A DNA stretch of 64,000 nt, taken from assembly GCA_026874595.1 (NCBI GenBank), contig CM049311.1, positions 34,389,176 through 34,453,175 of the forward strand, written 5' to 3'. The DNA is from Sipunculus nudus (taxonomy: Eukaryota > Annelida > Sipuncula > Golfingiida > Sipunculidae). Positions 36,745-49,449 of this stretch are shown here, in pieces. The notes under the pieces were generated by a model. It did no database searches and was not told the origin of the DNA. It was given only the letters and a program-made list of their open reading frames with translations. A program made the translations under genes and the position numbers. Numbering within the stretch: the stretch's first letter is position 1; every line of letters starts with the position of its first letter.

Positions 36745-37990
36745 CCTTCTTCACTGTCACTGCTATAATGACAACACTTGTACATCAGCACTCGACAAAC
36801 TGTGTACCTCACATCACGTCAGAACAACATTATTTACATGTCAGTTGGTATTTTTCTTTACTATACAGTATGATGGTTCCTGTTATGTTGGTCTTTTAAT
36901 GGTGGTTAAGTTCTTTGTGTATGATAAGGATATGGAAGCGGCACTAGACAGTTTCGGTTTGTGCTGCTTTACTGTCAACCATATTATAAGACTCTTCTCT
37001 TGAGTTTAAGAAATGTGTTCACAGGAGTACTTTACACTACAGTGAATGAAGGGGTTCTGCGTATGTTTCTTGTCATTGGGACTTGTTTGCCAGTGATGGA
37101 TTCCGATTAACATGTGTACAACGTGGACAGACTGTAGAGGTGCTACGATGTATGCATATTTGTATATTCTCAGATCTCCCTGTTTCCAAGGCAAAAAAAG
37201 TGTTTCTTGCCAAAGTGTTTAGCCATACAATGGTTGATATTCTATAATTTCTTATAAAAACACAATTAGAATAGGGTCACGTCATCTACATCACAATCAG
37301 TAATTATATAGCATTCATCATACACAACCTGTTGGTCAGCCACTGGCAGCACCGCTAGGAGGCTGGCTGAGTTAATGAAAGTTCATATGTACAGTAAACT
37401 ATGTATGTTGAAGCAGTGCTGCTCACTTTCACTTATTGATGAAATGTGCAGAGCTGTGATTTACCACAATTATGCATAGGTTAAAAAAATCATACTCTTT
37501 ACCCCAGTGTAAATGTTGCTGGCCAATGATTGTACAAAAAAGAAAGCAACAAGAACCGGTTGCAAGTTGTATATGGAAAATGTGTCACATACACACACAC
37601 CTTTTTGTCATTTGTATGCAAGAGAGTATTTCTATTTTTGTATACCGAATGTTTTCATATTTATGATGTCTTGGACAGAATGTGTTCATATTTGACAAAG
37701 CTGCTCGCGTTTGTACATGGCTTGCTGCGGAAGCAAATGGGCACCTGAGTGGTGTAAAGCGAACAATTGTATATGGTAGTTCTTATTTGTGCTGTTAGTC
37801 ATATTTCTATAGTGTAGTGTTGTAGGGTCCTTGTTTAAATCTTCTGCACAACATGTTGTAAATATATATAAATAAACATATATATACAAACCTGGCATAC
37901 AGCAATGGAAAAAAATAAAAATACATTCAACTATTAAGCAAAGCCTTTTTGTCTTTTTTTTCACACAACTGTGATTTCCCTGAAATAAAA
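36745..37990 (+). other. ARID1: ARID1 3' UTR
   Basis: About 1.1-1.25 kb of noncoding sequence between the stop codon and clustered poly(A) signals. Short open frames inside it are chance ones. The exact cleavage site cannot be read from sequence. Confidence 0.75.
37871..37989 (+). terminator. ARID1: Poly(A) signals of ARID1
   Basis: AATAAA at 37871-37876, 37914-37919 and 37984-37989. T-rich sequence at 37947-37960 fits a downstream element for the first two. Which one is used is unknown. Confidence 0.65.
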
Positions 37991-38493
37991 ATTCAAACGT
38001 ATTAGTTTTTCCAGCGAAACCTCTACCCCATTATATGAAATCCAGATTAACTCAAAAGAGTTCTTGAAAGTTACTTCGTCGAGTCAAATTTTAGAGATTA
38101 GGATTTTTGGAGAAAATTTATTGATGCAGGGAAATTTCAAAATCCTCAGAAGAGTTCTCGGACGGAGCCTTTGTATAAACGTGAATGCTATGATAACTAA
38201 TTGATGATCGTATTGAACTTTCTTAGGACTGTCTGATGTCATTGTTTGGATAGTGGATGGTTTCTGATAAGTTGCAAAAAAATCAGAGAAAAAAAAAGCT
38301 TAAGCACTATAACCCAAAATCGTGTCAATGACCAGAAATACATTTGCATCAAATAAAAACGTGTGATAGGTCTTGTCCGTACTTTGCCCATTGTAGACTA
38401 GTTTTATTTAAACTGTTACGGAACCTAATATAAACAGATCACGTATGCGTGATGAACACAAATTCTGTAACTGAGATAAAAATAATCAGATTC
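37991..38493. other. Intergenic, nothing recognised
   Basis: AT-rich sequence after ARID1; no open frame, repeat or RNA gene that I can support. Confidence 0.5.
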
Positions 38494-39151
38494 TGTAACA
38501 CTAGGCAGCGTGAAATGTCTAGGGGAATGAATAAAGAAGTCAGTGTTTTTTTGTTAACAAATAACTAATTTATTCTTAAAACAACCCTAATATTACAATA
38601 CACTTAATCAATACAATTATACAGTAAAACAGCGGTATAACGACAAATCGATACAATCACACAGAAAAATAATGTGCACAGTACCTGGATACCAACACCA
38701 AGCCGCAACGATAAGTTCTTTAAATGTATACTCTCGGAGAATGAAAGTTCAGTGTAAAGCTCTTGTAACAATCCAGAAAGTAAACGAGTCAAAATGCATA
38801 AAATCTAGGAGAAAGTCTTAGAAAATGTATATTTGCCGCATTCATCGGATAAGGTCCTAGAAACTGACACGCTTCTGCGTCAGCTGGAATCTGCTCTGCT
38901 GCTCTCTTTGGCTCTAAAACACAGGCCCTTTATATACCTTCACACCCCAAGCCAAGAATTTTCCACTTCTCGAACACTCCTAAGGATCCATAACACAGTA
39001 AACACGCATTTCAGGAATTATCCAGAAGAACATAACCGTGTGTATCCCCCTCACACCAGGGTCATCACGTGACCCACGACCAGGCGTGAAAGCCCAAGGC
39101 TAACATGACAACGAGAGTTCAACCAGTACGGATTAAACAGAGAATGTAACA
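38494..39151 (-). mobile_element. LTR-like fossil (possible solo LTR, minus strand)
   Basis: About 658 bases bounded by TGTAACA at each end on the + strand, so it starts TG and ends CA in either orientation. Read on the minus strand it has a TATATAAA box (about 38928-38936) followed some 360 bases later by AATAAA (38569-38574), the order expected for U3, R and U5. No flanking target duplication, primer-binding site or polypurine tract was found and no protein-coding part adjoins it, so it is at best an isolated LTR with eroded or misplaced ends. Family cannot be named (Gypsy-sized). A host minus-strand promoter is the alternative. Confidence 0.35.
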
Positions 39152-40129
39152 AACGGCCCGGCGAGGGTGTCACAACACGAGTTACACCCGTGTCACACAA
39201 TAAAAGAGCACCTATAACACAACCAAAACGATATATTGCAAGATCACTGGATACAAAATATGTCCTATATACTTAGGATTTAGGTTAAAATATGGGTAAT
39301 GAACCCTGTCCATCTTAAGGACACATTGGTATCCGCTCGTTCCCCCGAATCCAATGCTAAAATAAGTGGAGCGAGTGAGACTACGATTAGTTTAAATATA
39401 TATTTAAAAAATGTGACCACAGACCCTGCGATGTTCGCTTGTGAAGGTGAAAGGGCTGCTGGTTCGCAAATATAAGGATCCCTTGGGGTGAAAAAGATAT
39501 CTGCCAACTTGAAATTCTTTCCTCGTAACAAATAGCGGCATTTACTACGAACCAGGAATTTTAATCCAAACCTATCTCTCCTTGTCGGCCGTCTCCAGGG
39601 TTTCCTTTAGTCCTGTATTCACTACTACTATTACCAGTAGTAGTGAAATCTGAAATGCTTCTTTTTCAGAAAATATCATTAATATCATTCCTGCGGTCAA
39701 ACACCAACTGCATGGTCGCAAAAGTGTACTAAAGACTTGCTCAAAGCTTGATGGTAATTAATATCTTGTCAGGATAGTGCAAGATCCGACTGGGAAACTC
39801 GAATGGTCTTGATAAGACGGAAATATATTAAGTCTGAAACCGGGAGATGATCCATTACTTAATGCATATTGATAATCATTGTTGGCGCTTTCTGCATTCC
39901 TGTCTATGTGATTTTCAAGATTGTAAATCTGACAAAATCGTTGAGCTTGGGGGCTGGCGTCAAGTTCTCCAGTGAAGAATGTCACCCTGCCAATTAATTT
40001 AATAAACGTTGGGTTGGTGTAGTATCATGTTTCATTAAGTCGTATGCCTACGTGCATTAATACTAATAAAGTGGCCTATTCACATACAAACCTTGTAAAA
40101 TATACCTGAAATATATAGTGTTTTCTCCT
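39152..40129. other. Intergenic, nothing recognised
   Basis: Moderate GC; contains a short (acta)n-like stretch near 39620-39650. The open frames here match no family I recognise. It could be the decayed interior of the neighbouring LTR-like element, but there is no evidence for that. Confidence 0.4.
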
Positions 40130-40185
40130 TGAAATATAATGGTGTCTGCCAATATTTTGTTCTAAAGCCGTTTGTCTGCTTTTTT
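40120..40185 (+). repeat. Duplicated segment D, copy 1, left part
   Basis: Resembles 48325-48390 (for example tggtgtctgccaatatt beside tggtatctgtcaatatt, then gttctaaaNccgtttg). The match stops where R1 copy C begins and resumes at 41753. Confidence 0.7.
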
Positions 40186-41752
40186 AGCTCTGATGACTAA
40201 GTCAACTGAGGTATAGGAAAGGCACTTTGTCCGTCGTCCGTCCGGTCGTCTGGCCGTCCGGTCGTCCGTTAGCAGGGCACAAATCGTAACTGCTGGTCCT
40301 AGAAACTTGAACATCCAGGGAGGTTAATAAAAAAAATCTTGGAAACCTAAATTTGGTCACTGCGACCTATATCATTCGAGCTATTGGGCTTGTAAATACC
40401 CCCCAGAATAATCAAAATTTTAATACAAAACCTCCAATATCTTGAAGATTAATGCATGGATTGTCATCAAACTTGCCTTTAATATTGACCATGATTAGTT
40501 TTGTCAGTTCCCGAATAGTGATGGCGCCACCTGTATTTTTCCTATTAAACGAATATTTTTCTATTTATTTACTATAAAATGAAAACAATTATGTCAGTTT
40601 CTCAGCTATGATTCCATCTGGTGTCCCAAAACCTGGTGTGTTTATTGATCACAAGTGGATGCCCTATAGTAATCACCCTGTCTGTCTGTTCATCTGTCTG
40701 TCTGTCTGTCCATCTGTCCATCCACACAAAATTGTTTCCAGATGATAACTCCAGGTTGGATTGGCATATGGATTTCAGACATGACTTACACATGGCCCAG
40801 CAGTCCAGCACTAAAGAAAGAACCTGTATGATTTTTGGGTCATGAGGTCTAAGGTCAAGATCACAAGACTCTTATTTAAAAAGATTATGGCTGCATTTAA
40901 GCCAAGCTTTTCATCCCAAACTTTCCATCTTGCACATTAAGCTGTCTTGCCAGTATAGGGAGAGCATAAATGAATTTGGGGTCACAAGGTCAAAGGTCAA
41001 GGTCACAGGGGCCATGTGTTCGCAAATAAGTTTCTAGATTATAGCTCCAGTTAAGTCTGACATATTGGTTTCAAACTTAACTTATATATGGCCCCACTAA
41101 AGTAAGAACCCTGTCGATTTTAGGGTCCAAAGGTCAAGGTCCGTGAACCATTTCTTTAAAAGGAATGTGTATGCATTTCAAGCCAACCTTTTAATCACAA
41201 ACCTTCCATCTTCAAGATATTTCTCACCTGCCATTAGGGGAAGATTCCTTTTGATTTGGGGTCATAAGGTCAAAGGTAAAGGTCACAGGGACCATCCATT
41301 CACAAACTAGTTTATGGATGATAATTCTGCTTTGGCTAGACAAATTGACTTCAAACTTGATTTATTAATGACCCACCACTTAAGTAAAAAACATTTTGAT
41401 TTTCAGGGTCCAGAGGTCAAAGGTGAAGGTCACAGGAGCCATATCTTTCAAATGATTGTGTATGTAATGTAAATCAAACCCTTCATCCCAAACTTTCCAT
41501 CTTTCACACATGGCTTACTTGCCCAAGTGGAAGAAATCTGTAGATTTTGAGGTTACCTAGTCAGAGGTCAAGGTCACTGTACCCACATTGTTACAATAAT
41601 CTAAATGCTGCAAGTTCAAGGATAATAAGTTCTCAAATTGTTTGGTCACAAGGTCATTGGTTAAGGTCACAGGACCGTCATTCATAAAAATTCTTTAAAA
41701 ATATCCTTATAGACAAATACAGCTAAGCGTCGAGACCCATGGGTCCCTTGTT
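40186..41752 (+). repeat. Dispersed repeat R1, copy C (about 1.57 kb)
   Basis: The left end AGCTCTGATGACTAAGTCA is a diverged form of the R1 hairpin, followed by GTCC/GTCG-rich sequence. The right end is GACCCATGGGTCCCTTGTT. The interior differs from copies A and B: it is made of diverged direct repeats of about 130-170 bases, each ending in the block AAGGTCAAAGGTCAAGGTCA or a variant. It sits inside duplicated segment D. No coding capacity. Confidence 0.75.
40987..41432. promoter_or_regulatory. Recurrent AGGTCA triplets (nuclear-receptor half-sites)
   Basis: Triple hexamers with the same spacing (one base, then none) at 40987-41005 (all perfect AGGTCA), 41267-41285 and 41414-41432 (middle hexamer altered). 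The first pair is a DR1 element. They are part of R1 copy C; whether any receptor uses them is unknown. Confidence 0.4.
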
Positions 41753-42060
41753 TGTAAACTAGTGACAAAAAGCTTGCACCGTTCGCTATCAGTGGTGCAA
41801 AGCATAAACATAGCGCATGTCGCCTGACGAATCTAGATTTTTCAAGCTTCAAACCGGTGTTTCTTCTCTATGTTTGATTTGTCGCGCATGCGCAAGATCA
41901 GACGTCTGATCGCACAGCCTTGTTATGGTAAACTGGTATACGTGAAATGTGTATTCCCACACACAGAACCATTACAACGTATTAAACAGGCGGGGTAGCT
42001 TTGTATTCAGCTAAAATAAACCATGAGCGTGAGATATGAGACGTAATAATGAATATACAA
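41753..42060 (+). repeat. Duplicated segment D, copy 1, right part
   Basis: Continues the match to 48400-48770: cttgcaccg blocks, cggtgtttcttct, cttgttaNggtaaac and tttgtattc recur in order. It is richer in CpG than its surroundings. The function of the duplicated segment is unknown; it may itself be a repeat. Confidence 0.65.
41884..41894. promoter_or_regulatory. NRF-1-type palindromic motif
   Basis: GCGCATGCGCA fits the NRF-1 consensus. It lies in the CpG-containing part of segment D copy 1 and is not kept in copy 2. No gene start is visible next to it, so function is doubtful. Confidence 0.25.
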
Positions 42061-44163
42061 TATCTCCCAGTGCAACTAGATACCTTTAAAACGTCATACC
42101 AAATTGGATATACGATGTATCATTTTTCTGTAACTGGTGGATTGCTCCCATGTCCTTTGTTAGGACCATGTTCATAAATTTAGTTCAACAATGCGACACC
42201 AGGAAGAGCAAATCTAGACCCTAAAATTTGAAAAGTTCAGGTGATACAGCTAGCACGTTTCTCCGAAAACTACACAATATTAAAGCCACGTGTCGACTTG
42301 TTAGGATGCCGTGCGGATATGTTTTGTGTGTGTGTGGGTGTGTGTGTGTGGTTTTAGGTATTTCACCTCTTCAAAATGGCACCAGACGCATCGAGATTTC
42401 ACCTTCTGCACCATCAACAAGAGATTTTATAATTGTTGCAGCTTCTATATTGATGAGAAATAAAAAAAACCCACTAAATTGGAATAGAAAACAGAGGTGT
42501 TTGGTGCATTAATAAGACTTTATTAAGAGAAGACACGAGGAAGGGGCATATCATAGTCTCGTACAGGAACTGCAGTTTGAAGGAGAGATATTGCCAGTCT
42601 GTCCAGGTGTAAACTAAGCCTTGATTCTGTCTGTAAGCTGCATGTTATATCTGTTACGGCATGTATACTGGCTGATGAACGTAAAAAAATTATGTACCAT
42701 AATATCTGCCCGGGGAGGGTTGATGTCTCACTCCTGTAATCTTTTAGGCCACTCGGCCCGAAAGAAAAGAAAGAAAAAAAGATCATTAAAGGTATGTGTT
42801 GTTTCTCAGGCACTTTTTCAGAAATCATTTCGGGCGGACGATTTTTATCTTACTTTTTTTTTATTATCTACAGGATTTCATAATAAATTCACATGTTCAG
42901 GGGAAACCATGATAATAACAGAATAGTTTCGCAAATCAAATAAAAGCACAACGCAACAAATGGGAATTTTAACTAAATTACATTAAATTTTAATTTCTTG
43001 AAGCAAATCCCCGAGCGGCTGGAGCGCAAAATCGGTGAGAGTTTATTGAAAATATTTTTTTTTTTTGCTATACTGGGCACACAATTGAAACGTACAGTGC
43101 CTTAGAAACCCTACATTTATTGATTTATGGTTCCACCCTCCCCCCCCCCCCTCCCCCCCCCCCCCACAACCCTCCCCAACAAACGCGTTTCGAACAAAAT
43201 AAAAAATGAGATATTATAAACAGTTCTGCCAAATGTAAATGGTCGAAAAAGAAAGTGCTCCAGACAGTGAAAAGAGTGAACAGAGTAAAATCTCAAAAAA
43301 AGTCTCCAATCATTCCTGTCATTCAGACTAATATTTTGAAGTATCTAAATCTTAACATGGACATTATAATAGAAAAATAATATCTCACCGCTAAATCATC
43401 GAAAAAAAAACAACAATGAGAGGCATTAGCATCACTTTGAACACTTTCAGTACAAATCTTAAAAAGTGACTTTTAAAAAGTGTTTCGCAGGCCTGAATAT
43501 GGGTCATGCATGTTGATATATATGTTGACTGACATAGTGGTTGTGTCTGATAAATGCAAGAGCGATCATATTTTGGGAAGACTATAATATCCACACTACA
43601 GGTTGGATAGTGAACATCTTCATTTAGGCGATATTTTCTAAGGGGACAGAGAAAAACCAGACAGTGGATTAAAATATAAATTGGTTTCTTGTGAATGTCG
43701 GAGCTGCAAAAGGTAGAAATCAAACCGGTCAATCGATGTGCATAGGATCGTGGACAGGCAGCGGCGGGCGGATTCTATAGTTGGGCCATTTTTTATTATA
43801 TCTGAAAGAAAAAGAATGAAAAAAAAATCTTATCTTTAAGGTTCCTCTTGGAGTCCCTGGGCAGCATGTATCTATCTCAACCTAATACGCTGAATTCCGA
43901 TTCGCCATTCTGCTCTAGATACAAGGAGAACGGAGTATATCACAGTTGTGGTTTCCTGAACAAGCTGAACCCGAGCGTAGCAGACGACAGCTTGGTCTAT
44001 GCGCAGTGCGCATGCTCCTCAGAAAGATGACACAAGACTTGGCACGCACAGCATTGTTCTAAGGCAAAATCCACCAATCCAAAAATCGTAATATTTTGGT
44101 AAGCTCGAACCTCACAATTTTTTTTGTTTCTAACGTTTAAGGGGAACTCTTCAGCTGTTTTTG
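42061..44163. other. Intergenic, simple-sequence tracts only
   Basis: Includes a GT-rich run (42325-42350) and a poly-C tract (43139-43166). A CpG-richer block at 43840-44020 contains GCGCAGTGCGCATGC but no supportable gene. Open frames here are short and unmatched. Confidence 0.5.
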
Positions 44164-46787
44164 AGCTCAGCTGACTATAAGTCATCTGAGCTATAGTCGT
44201 GGTCCATTGTCCGTCGTCCGTCCGTCCGTCTGTCCGTCCGTCCGTCCGTCCGTAGATGTGGCACGTTTTGAAACCGTAAGACCTAGGAATCCAAAATTCG
44301 GCATAATGTTAGATGTCCCCAAGATCTCCTACCAAACCGAAAACTGGGTCTTTTCGACTTTGTTCCTTTGAGCAATTAAGGAAAAACCTCAATTTTTTTA
44401 TTAAAAACCTATTTTCACACTTCAGGACTGCCTAATATTAAAACCACTCATCTGTTTTTCCTCATATTTACCATAAATATTCCCCTATATAGTTCCTATG
44501 TACATGCCAGAAATTATGTCTGTTTTATATAATTTAAAAAAGTCATGGGCCCAAACATAATGCATTTTGTAAAAAATCAGGAAAGATATCTGATCACTTA
44601 ACACAAAACATGTTAAAGCTATGGACTTTTTTTCCAGTAATATAACTTTAATTTATCAAAATTAAATTGCATACCCAAAAAATAGATCAAAATCTTTTAA
44701 ATTTTTTTAAATATTAACGAAAATAAAAAATTGGAACCTTTAATTATGCCCAACTTTGACCATGGCACGTTTTTTCCTGTGAGTACTGTGGATTTAATTT
44801 TCACAGCATGTTTTTGTTAGCAATTTGTCTGTTAACACTAAAAATTTGAAACCAGTTGATCAAAAACTGTAATTTTATTCAAGTTTTCAAGCACCATGTA
44901 ACATATTGTTTACATCAAGCTAGTGTTATGCAGTTTGCAAGAGCTCAGCTCCCCAGCTTCAGCTCTCAGTTCCTAAAATTGGACATACAATTAGATGCTC
45001 CAAAATCCCCTACCATGCCAAGAATTTGGTCACTAGGACTTAATACCTTCGAGATATTAACTAAAAAAATTTCATTTTTCCATTAAAAACCCATTGTTAC
45101 ACTTCAAGACTGCCTAATATCAAAACCACTGATCTGACTTTAATCATATATAATATACATATTTTTCTATACATTCTCTATGCACATGCCAGAAATGATG
45201 TCAGTATTGCGTATTTTTTTAAGTTATGGGCCCAAACATAATGCACTTTGTAAAAATCAAGAAATATATTTACTCCCATAACAAGAGGATTGCTGAAGCT
45301 AGAGATTTTTTCTCAGGTATGTAACATTATGTTATCAAAATTCAATTGAATACCCAAAATTAGTTCTGAATTTTTCAAAATTTATAAGTTATTAGTGTAA
45401 ATATAAAATTAGTACCTTAAATTTTGCCAAACTTTGACCATGGCACGTTTGTTTCCTGTGAGCACTGTTGATATAATTTTCATATCATAAATAAGGATTG
45501 CAGCTTTTTAGTTGAGAAAGCTGAAAGGAATGGGCCAAAAATTGTAGCTTTTATTAATGTTTTTATGAGACCATGTCAGACCTTAGCTCTCCCCAGCCCC
45601 TCTTGAGTCACCTGTATGTTGACCTTGTTGACCTTTCATCAAATTATGCACGCTTGACGTGATGCATACACTGGGGCAGCCAGGCAGCTTATGGCCAGCC
45701 ACAGTTGATCCAGGTGTCCAACCCAACTCATCTAGTAGTTTTAACTAACAATAAACAATAAATTAATAATTTTTTATTGGTTTTTAATAACAAATTAAAA
45801 GAAAAATAGAAAAGGAATTTGTTTGTTGATAATAACAGGAAATTAACTTGCAGTTACTGATGATATTGGAATTTTGTATCAATTGATAGAATGTCACATA
45901 TTCCAAATAACACCATGCAGTCACCTATGGTATTTTTTAGTTCAATTTTAATGATAAAAAAATAAATTATATTATTCATTAGTAATCATATGGGATCACA
46001 TGAAGGAAATTAATGATAGACAAAGATGCAGTTGATAATATTAATCTAGATCCCTGCTGTGTCTAGTGTGTACATTGATGTGAAATTAGTCCAAAATGAA
46101 TATATTACATTTATTTTTTTTAATATAAATAAAAGCCATAAAACCAGGTTCTTATGATCTTTATTTAAATGTGTGAATTTTGTATATTCCAGATTCTAAA
46201 CATCATTGTTTGGTGAAAACTGATTTTATACCAGACATGGTGCGAATACTTTGCAAATGTATTTGAATACGAATATGAATATGTACTCCATTATAAAATT
46301 TCTTGCATAAGAATGGGAATTCAGGTAAAAATGAAAGTATATGAATACCAATGCAAATACTTTAAAAATGTATTCATGAATGCATTCATGAATATATTCT
46401 TTGATATTATTTAAATAATCATTTCAGTTGTATTTTATTTTAAAAAATCATACGATTCTCTTATTACTTTTTATTAAAAATTATATTTGGGACAATTTGT
46501 AATTATTTTTAATAAATAGTTAAACTATTATATTATATGTTCTGCTTATAAGTTATATGGCCAAGTCAAAATCTGTGTGACAATAGCACTCCATTTTTGA
46601 ATAAAATAAATGAAATCAATCCTCTTCCCTGTCTCCAAAGATACTATCAAAATCATATATAAGCTAAAAACCCACAACTCATAATACAGCTTATATTTAT
46701 TTCCACACAAAACAAGCATGTGCATTTCTAAATCATATTTTTTTATCAAATATAACAGCTGAGCGCCGTGACCCATGGGTCCTTGTT
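44164..46787 (+). repeat. Dispersed repeat R1, copy B (about 2.6 kb, expanded)
   Basis: The head (44164-44800) is nearly identical to copy A. A diverged second head-like module follows (about 44940-45500), then unrelated sequence, then the standard end (GAGCGCCGTGACCCATGGGT) at 46760-46787. The interior holds a 24-bp perfect palindrome at 46371-46394. Copy B is longer because the head is duplicated and other sequence seems to be inserted. Confidence 0.72.
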
Positions 46788-48324
46788 TCTGTTTTAGCAC
46801 TGGTCATTCCTGCCTTTGAAAAAAAATAGTATTGTAAAGTTTATTTAAAGCGCCATCTGATGAGCATCAGTTGTACCATTTTAGGTGGAGCTTTACTGGT
46901 CTGTTTAATCCTGATTTGAACTCCCTTTCTTTATATATTTGGAGATGCGTGGCTTGGATGGGTTTCAATATACCCTCACCAGGAAGGTATTGTTTTCTCC
47001 TGTATTGTTGGTCTGTTAGCGACTCAACGCAAAATTTTATGAGCGGATTCTTATTACATTTGTGGAGGGTTAGAGTAATATACCCAAAGAACAATCCATT
47101 AAATTTTACAGGTAATCTGGGTCACCATATCATATCTTTAATTCAGGGGGTTAACTATTAGGGCCAACATTTGTTGAGCAATAGACCAGGAGACTTGTGT
47201 ACCTGAAGAGTGACATTTGGAAAATTTGATCGTAAGGGGGGGGGGGGGGGTTGCTGGCGGTGTTATCATTATCAGGTATGACTATACACACATTTGGATT
47301 TCACTGCTCTTGATTAGTTTTACTGTAGGAAAGGGTCACACTAAAAAATATTTCCCTCGTTTAACAGGGATGGATGTTAAAATAACAATTTACTTTAGGA
47401 AAGGCCCGGAGTCATTGTAATTTGAAGAATAAAACCATTAATTTCCATATTCAACCCATGTATTTTTTAAAGCATAAACCATTAAGTCCGCGTTGAAATG
47501 TATTAAGTCTTCTTTTAAATTACACAAATATCTGAACAGTTGCCTGTTTGATAGAGCAGAATACACGTGTGATCATCTGTTTCTCTGGGAACAGGGTTTG
47601 ATTTCAGTTATTTAACTTATTTTAGGTATGCATACTCCAGGACATTGTGTCCATTTTATAGGCTTATTTGTAGAGTGCGCCTCTTCAAGGTTTTGCTTCT
47701 TTTTCCCTAAATAGGGGCAAAGATAGATCTTTTGTCTAAAGATATGATCATATACATGCATGTCACTACACTCGCATACACATGCATTCAGGGGTGTGCA
47801 AATCAAGAAGGAAATTTATAAACAAAAGGCACACAGGTATTAGCCTTCTTAAATGATTCGCTACATTTGTTTGGGAGAGGGCTTGATGTAGGATATAGTG
47901 TATGCAGAACTATGCACCTATAAAAAATAACCCTTGATTCATTCTGCGTCACATCTGCTATTTCTAAGACAAAAATTGTAATGAGCGTAATTGTTTATAT
48001 TCTGAACCTACAAGAAGAGTAATTCCATTTGCAGAAGTTCACCTTTTTTAAACTTTTTCATTATTAAAGGTGTATTCGCCTTCTGAAGAATTTAATTTGC
48101 ACTATATTTTAAAGGGACCTTTTTACATACATATATAGACGTGGGACCATATTTTTAGTTGGGGGGAGAGGGTTGGGGGTGAAATCTATAAGATCGGCTG
48201 AAGAGCCATATTGGTTCTACGGAAGGTTGGAGGGCGTGGAAGGGGTGGTGCGCCCCCTCTCCCAGGTTCCCTCGCCTATGCACATACCATGTATGGTAAT
48301 CAAACATGAAGTATACCAGTCCTG
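46788..48324. other. Intergenic, nothing recognised
   Basis: AT-rich, with a poly-G run at 47237-47250. No gene or named repeat recognised. Confidence 0.5.
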
Positions 48325-48770
48325 TTTTCCCTCATAAAATTATTTATATGGTATCTGTCAATATTACGTTCTAAAACCGTTTGCTTACACCTATTTACAA
48401 AGCGGGAAAAAAACTTGCACCGAGCGCGATCATTGGCGCGAAACATGGATACCACGCACACGCCACCCCTCAGCCGAACGGCGCAAAAAGATTTTCGTTC
48501 TAAAATTATGTTTCTTCCGGTGTTTCTTCTGTGTTTCTATTTTCATGTTCATTCTCCATGTTTGAGAGTTGTGTCTGGACCCTTGCATGGGCAGACAGTC
48601 TTGTTACGGTAAACAGACGCACGTGGACAATTTCTTCTCATACATTGACCAAACCAACGCATAACTCAATTGAATTGGAGAGAGCAAGTACCACGAGGGT
48701 TCTGCTGGGGAAACTTTTGTATTCGTCATAATAGTGAACCATTAAAACTAATCGTGTGAGATAACACACA
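48325..48770 (+). repeat. Duplicated segment D, copy 2 (uninterrupted)
   Basis: Paralogue of 40120-40185 plus 41753-42060 without the R1 insertion. It keeps blocks such as cttgcaccg, cggtgtttcttct and ttgtta(c/t)ggtaaac. It also has TTGGCGCGAA, an E2F-like motif, but no gene start beside it. Confidence 0.65.
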
Positions 48771-49440
48771 TCTTTTTGCAAATTTGTATACACATGTATT
48801 TTTATATTAAAGGAGGCAGACACCTGATGCATTACACACACACACACACATGCGCGGCCTTGTGTTTATTAATGATTTTCGGGATATTTGTTAAACTGCC
48901 GACATACCCTGCGATTGTTCAAGTAAGTAAGCTAGCAATGAATTATTGTTCGTTCTTCATACCACTGGTCTGTGTACCGTTCCTCAATCTGATCAAGCTA
49001 AGTAGTCAACACATTTGCCAATAGATGGCAGCAATTAAAGGTATCATAACGCCACGTAAATGACTAAGATTACCTTGTTTCACATGCTCTCAACTAAAAT
49101 TACTCGTCACATTTTAACTTCTGAACATGCCGATCATTGCTTATCAGCCATCCCTGGTCACGTTTTTTCCCCCTGGTTGTTACTTGAAAGTGTTTTTAAT
49201 ATTACATATTTATTATAGCAATATAAATGAAAAAATGCATTCCCAAAGCGGTATCCATTTAAACGTATTTCCTTCTTTTCCTCCACATTCAATTCTTTTT
49301 TTAGTAGCTCAAATATTCTTTATATTTTTCCATAATCAATGGATTTTATTCATTCATAGTATAAATATAAAATTTAGCATGTAAAATAATCTTATTTTCT
49401 CTCTTCTTCAAATTATCCGATATTCCATGAATAATATTTC
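48771..49440. other. Intergenic, nothing recognised
   Basis: AT-rich with a short (AC)n run near 48834-48850. Confidence 0.5.
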
Positions 49441-49449
49441 TTTCTGTAC

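Noticed and set aside
43848-44030. 60-codon open frame in a CpG-richer block
   Set aside because: No homology recognised, no splice sites around it, and it adjoins repeat R1. Could be a promoter-like block but nothing supports a gene.
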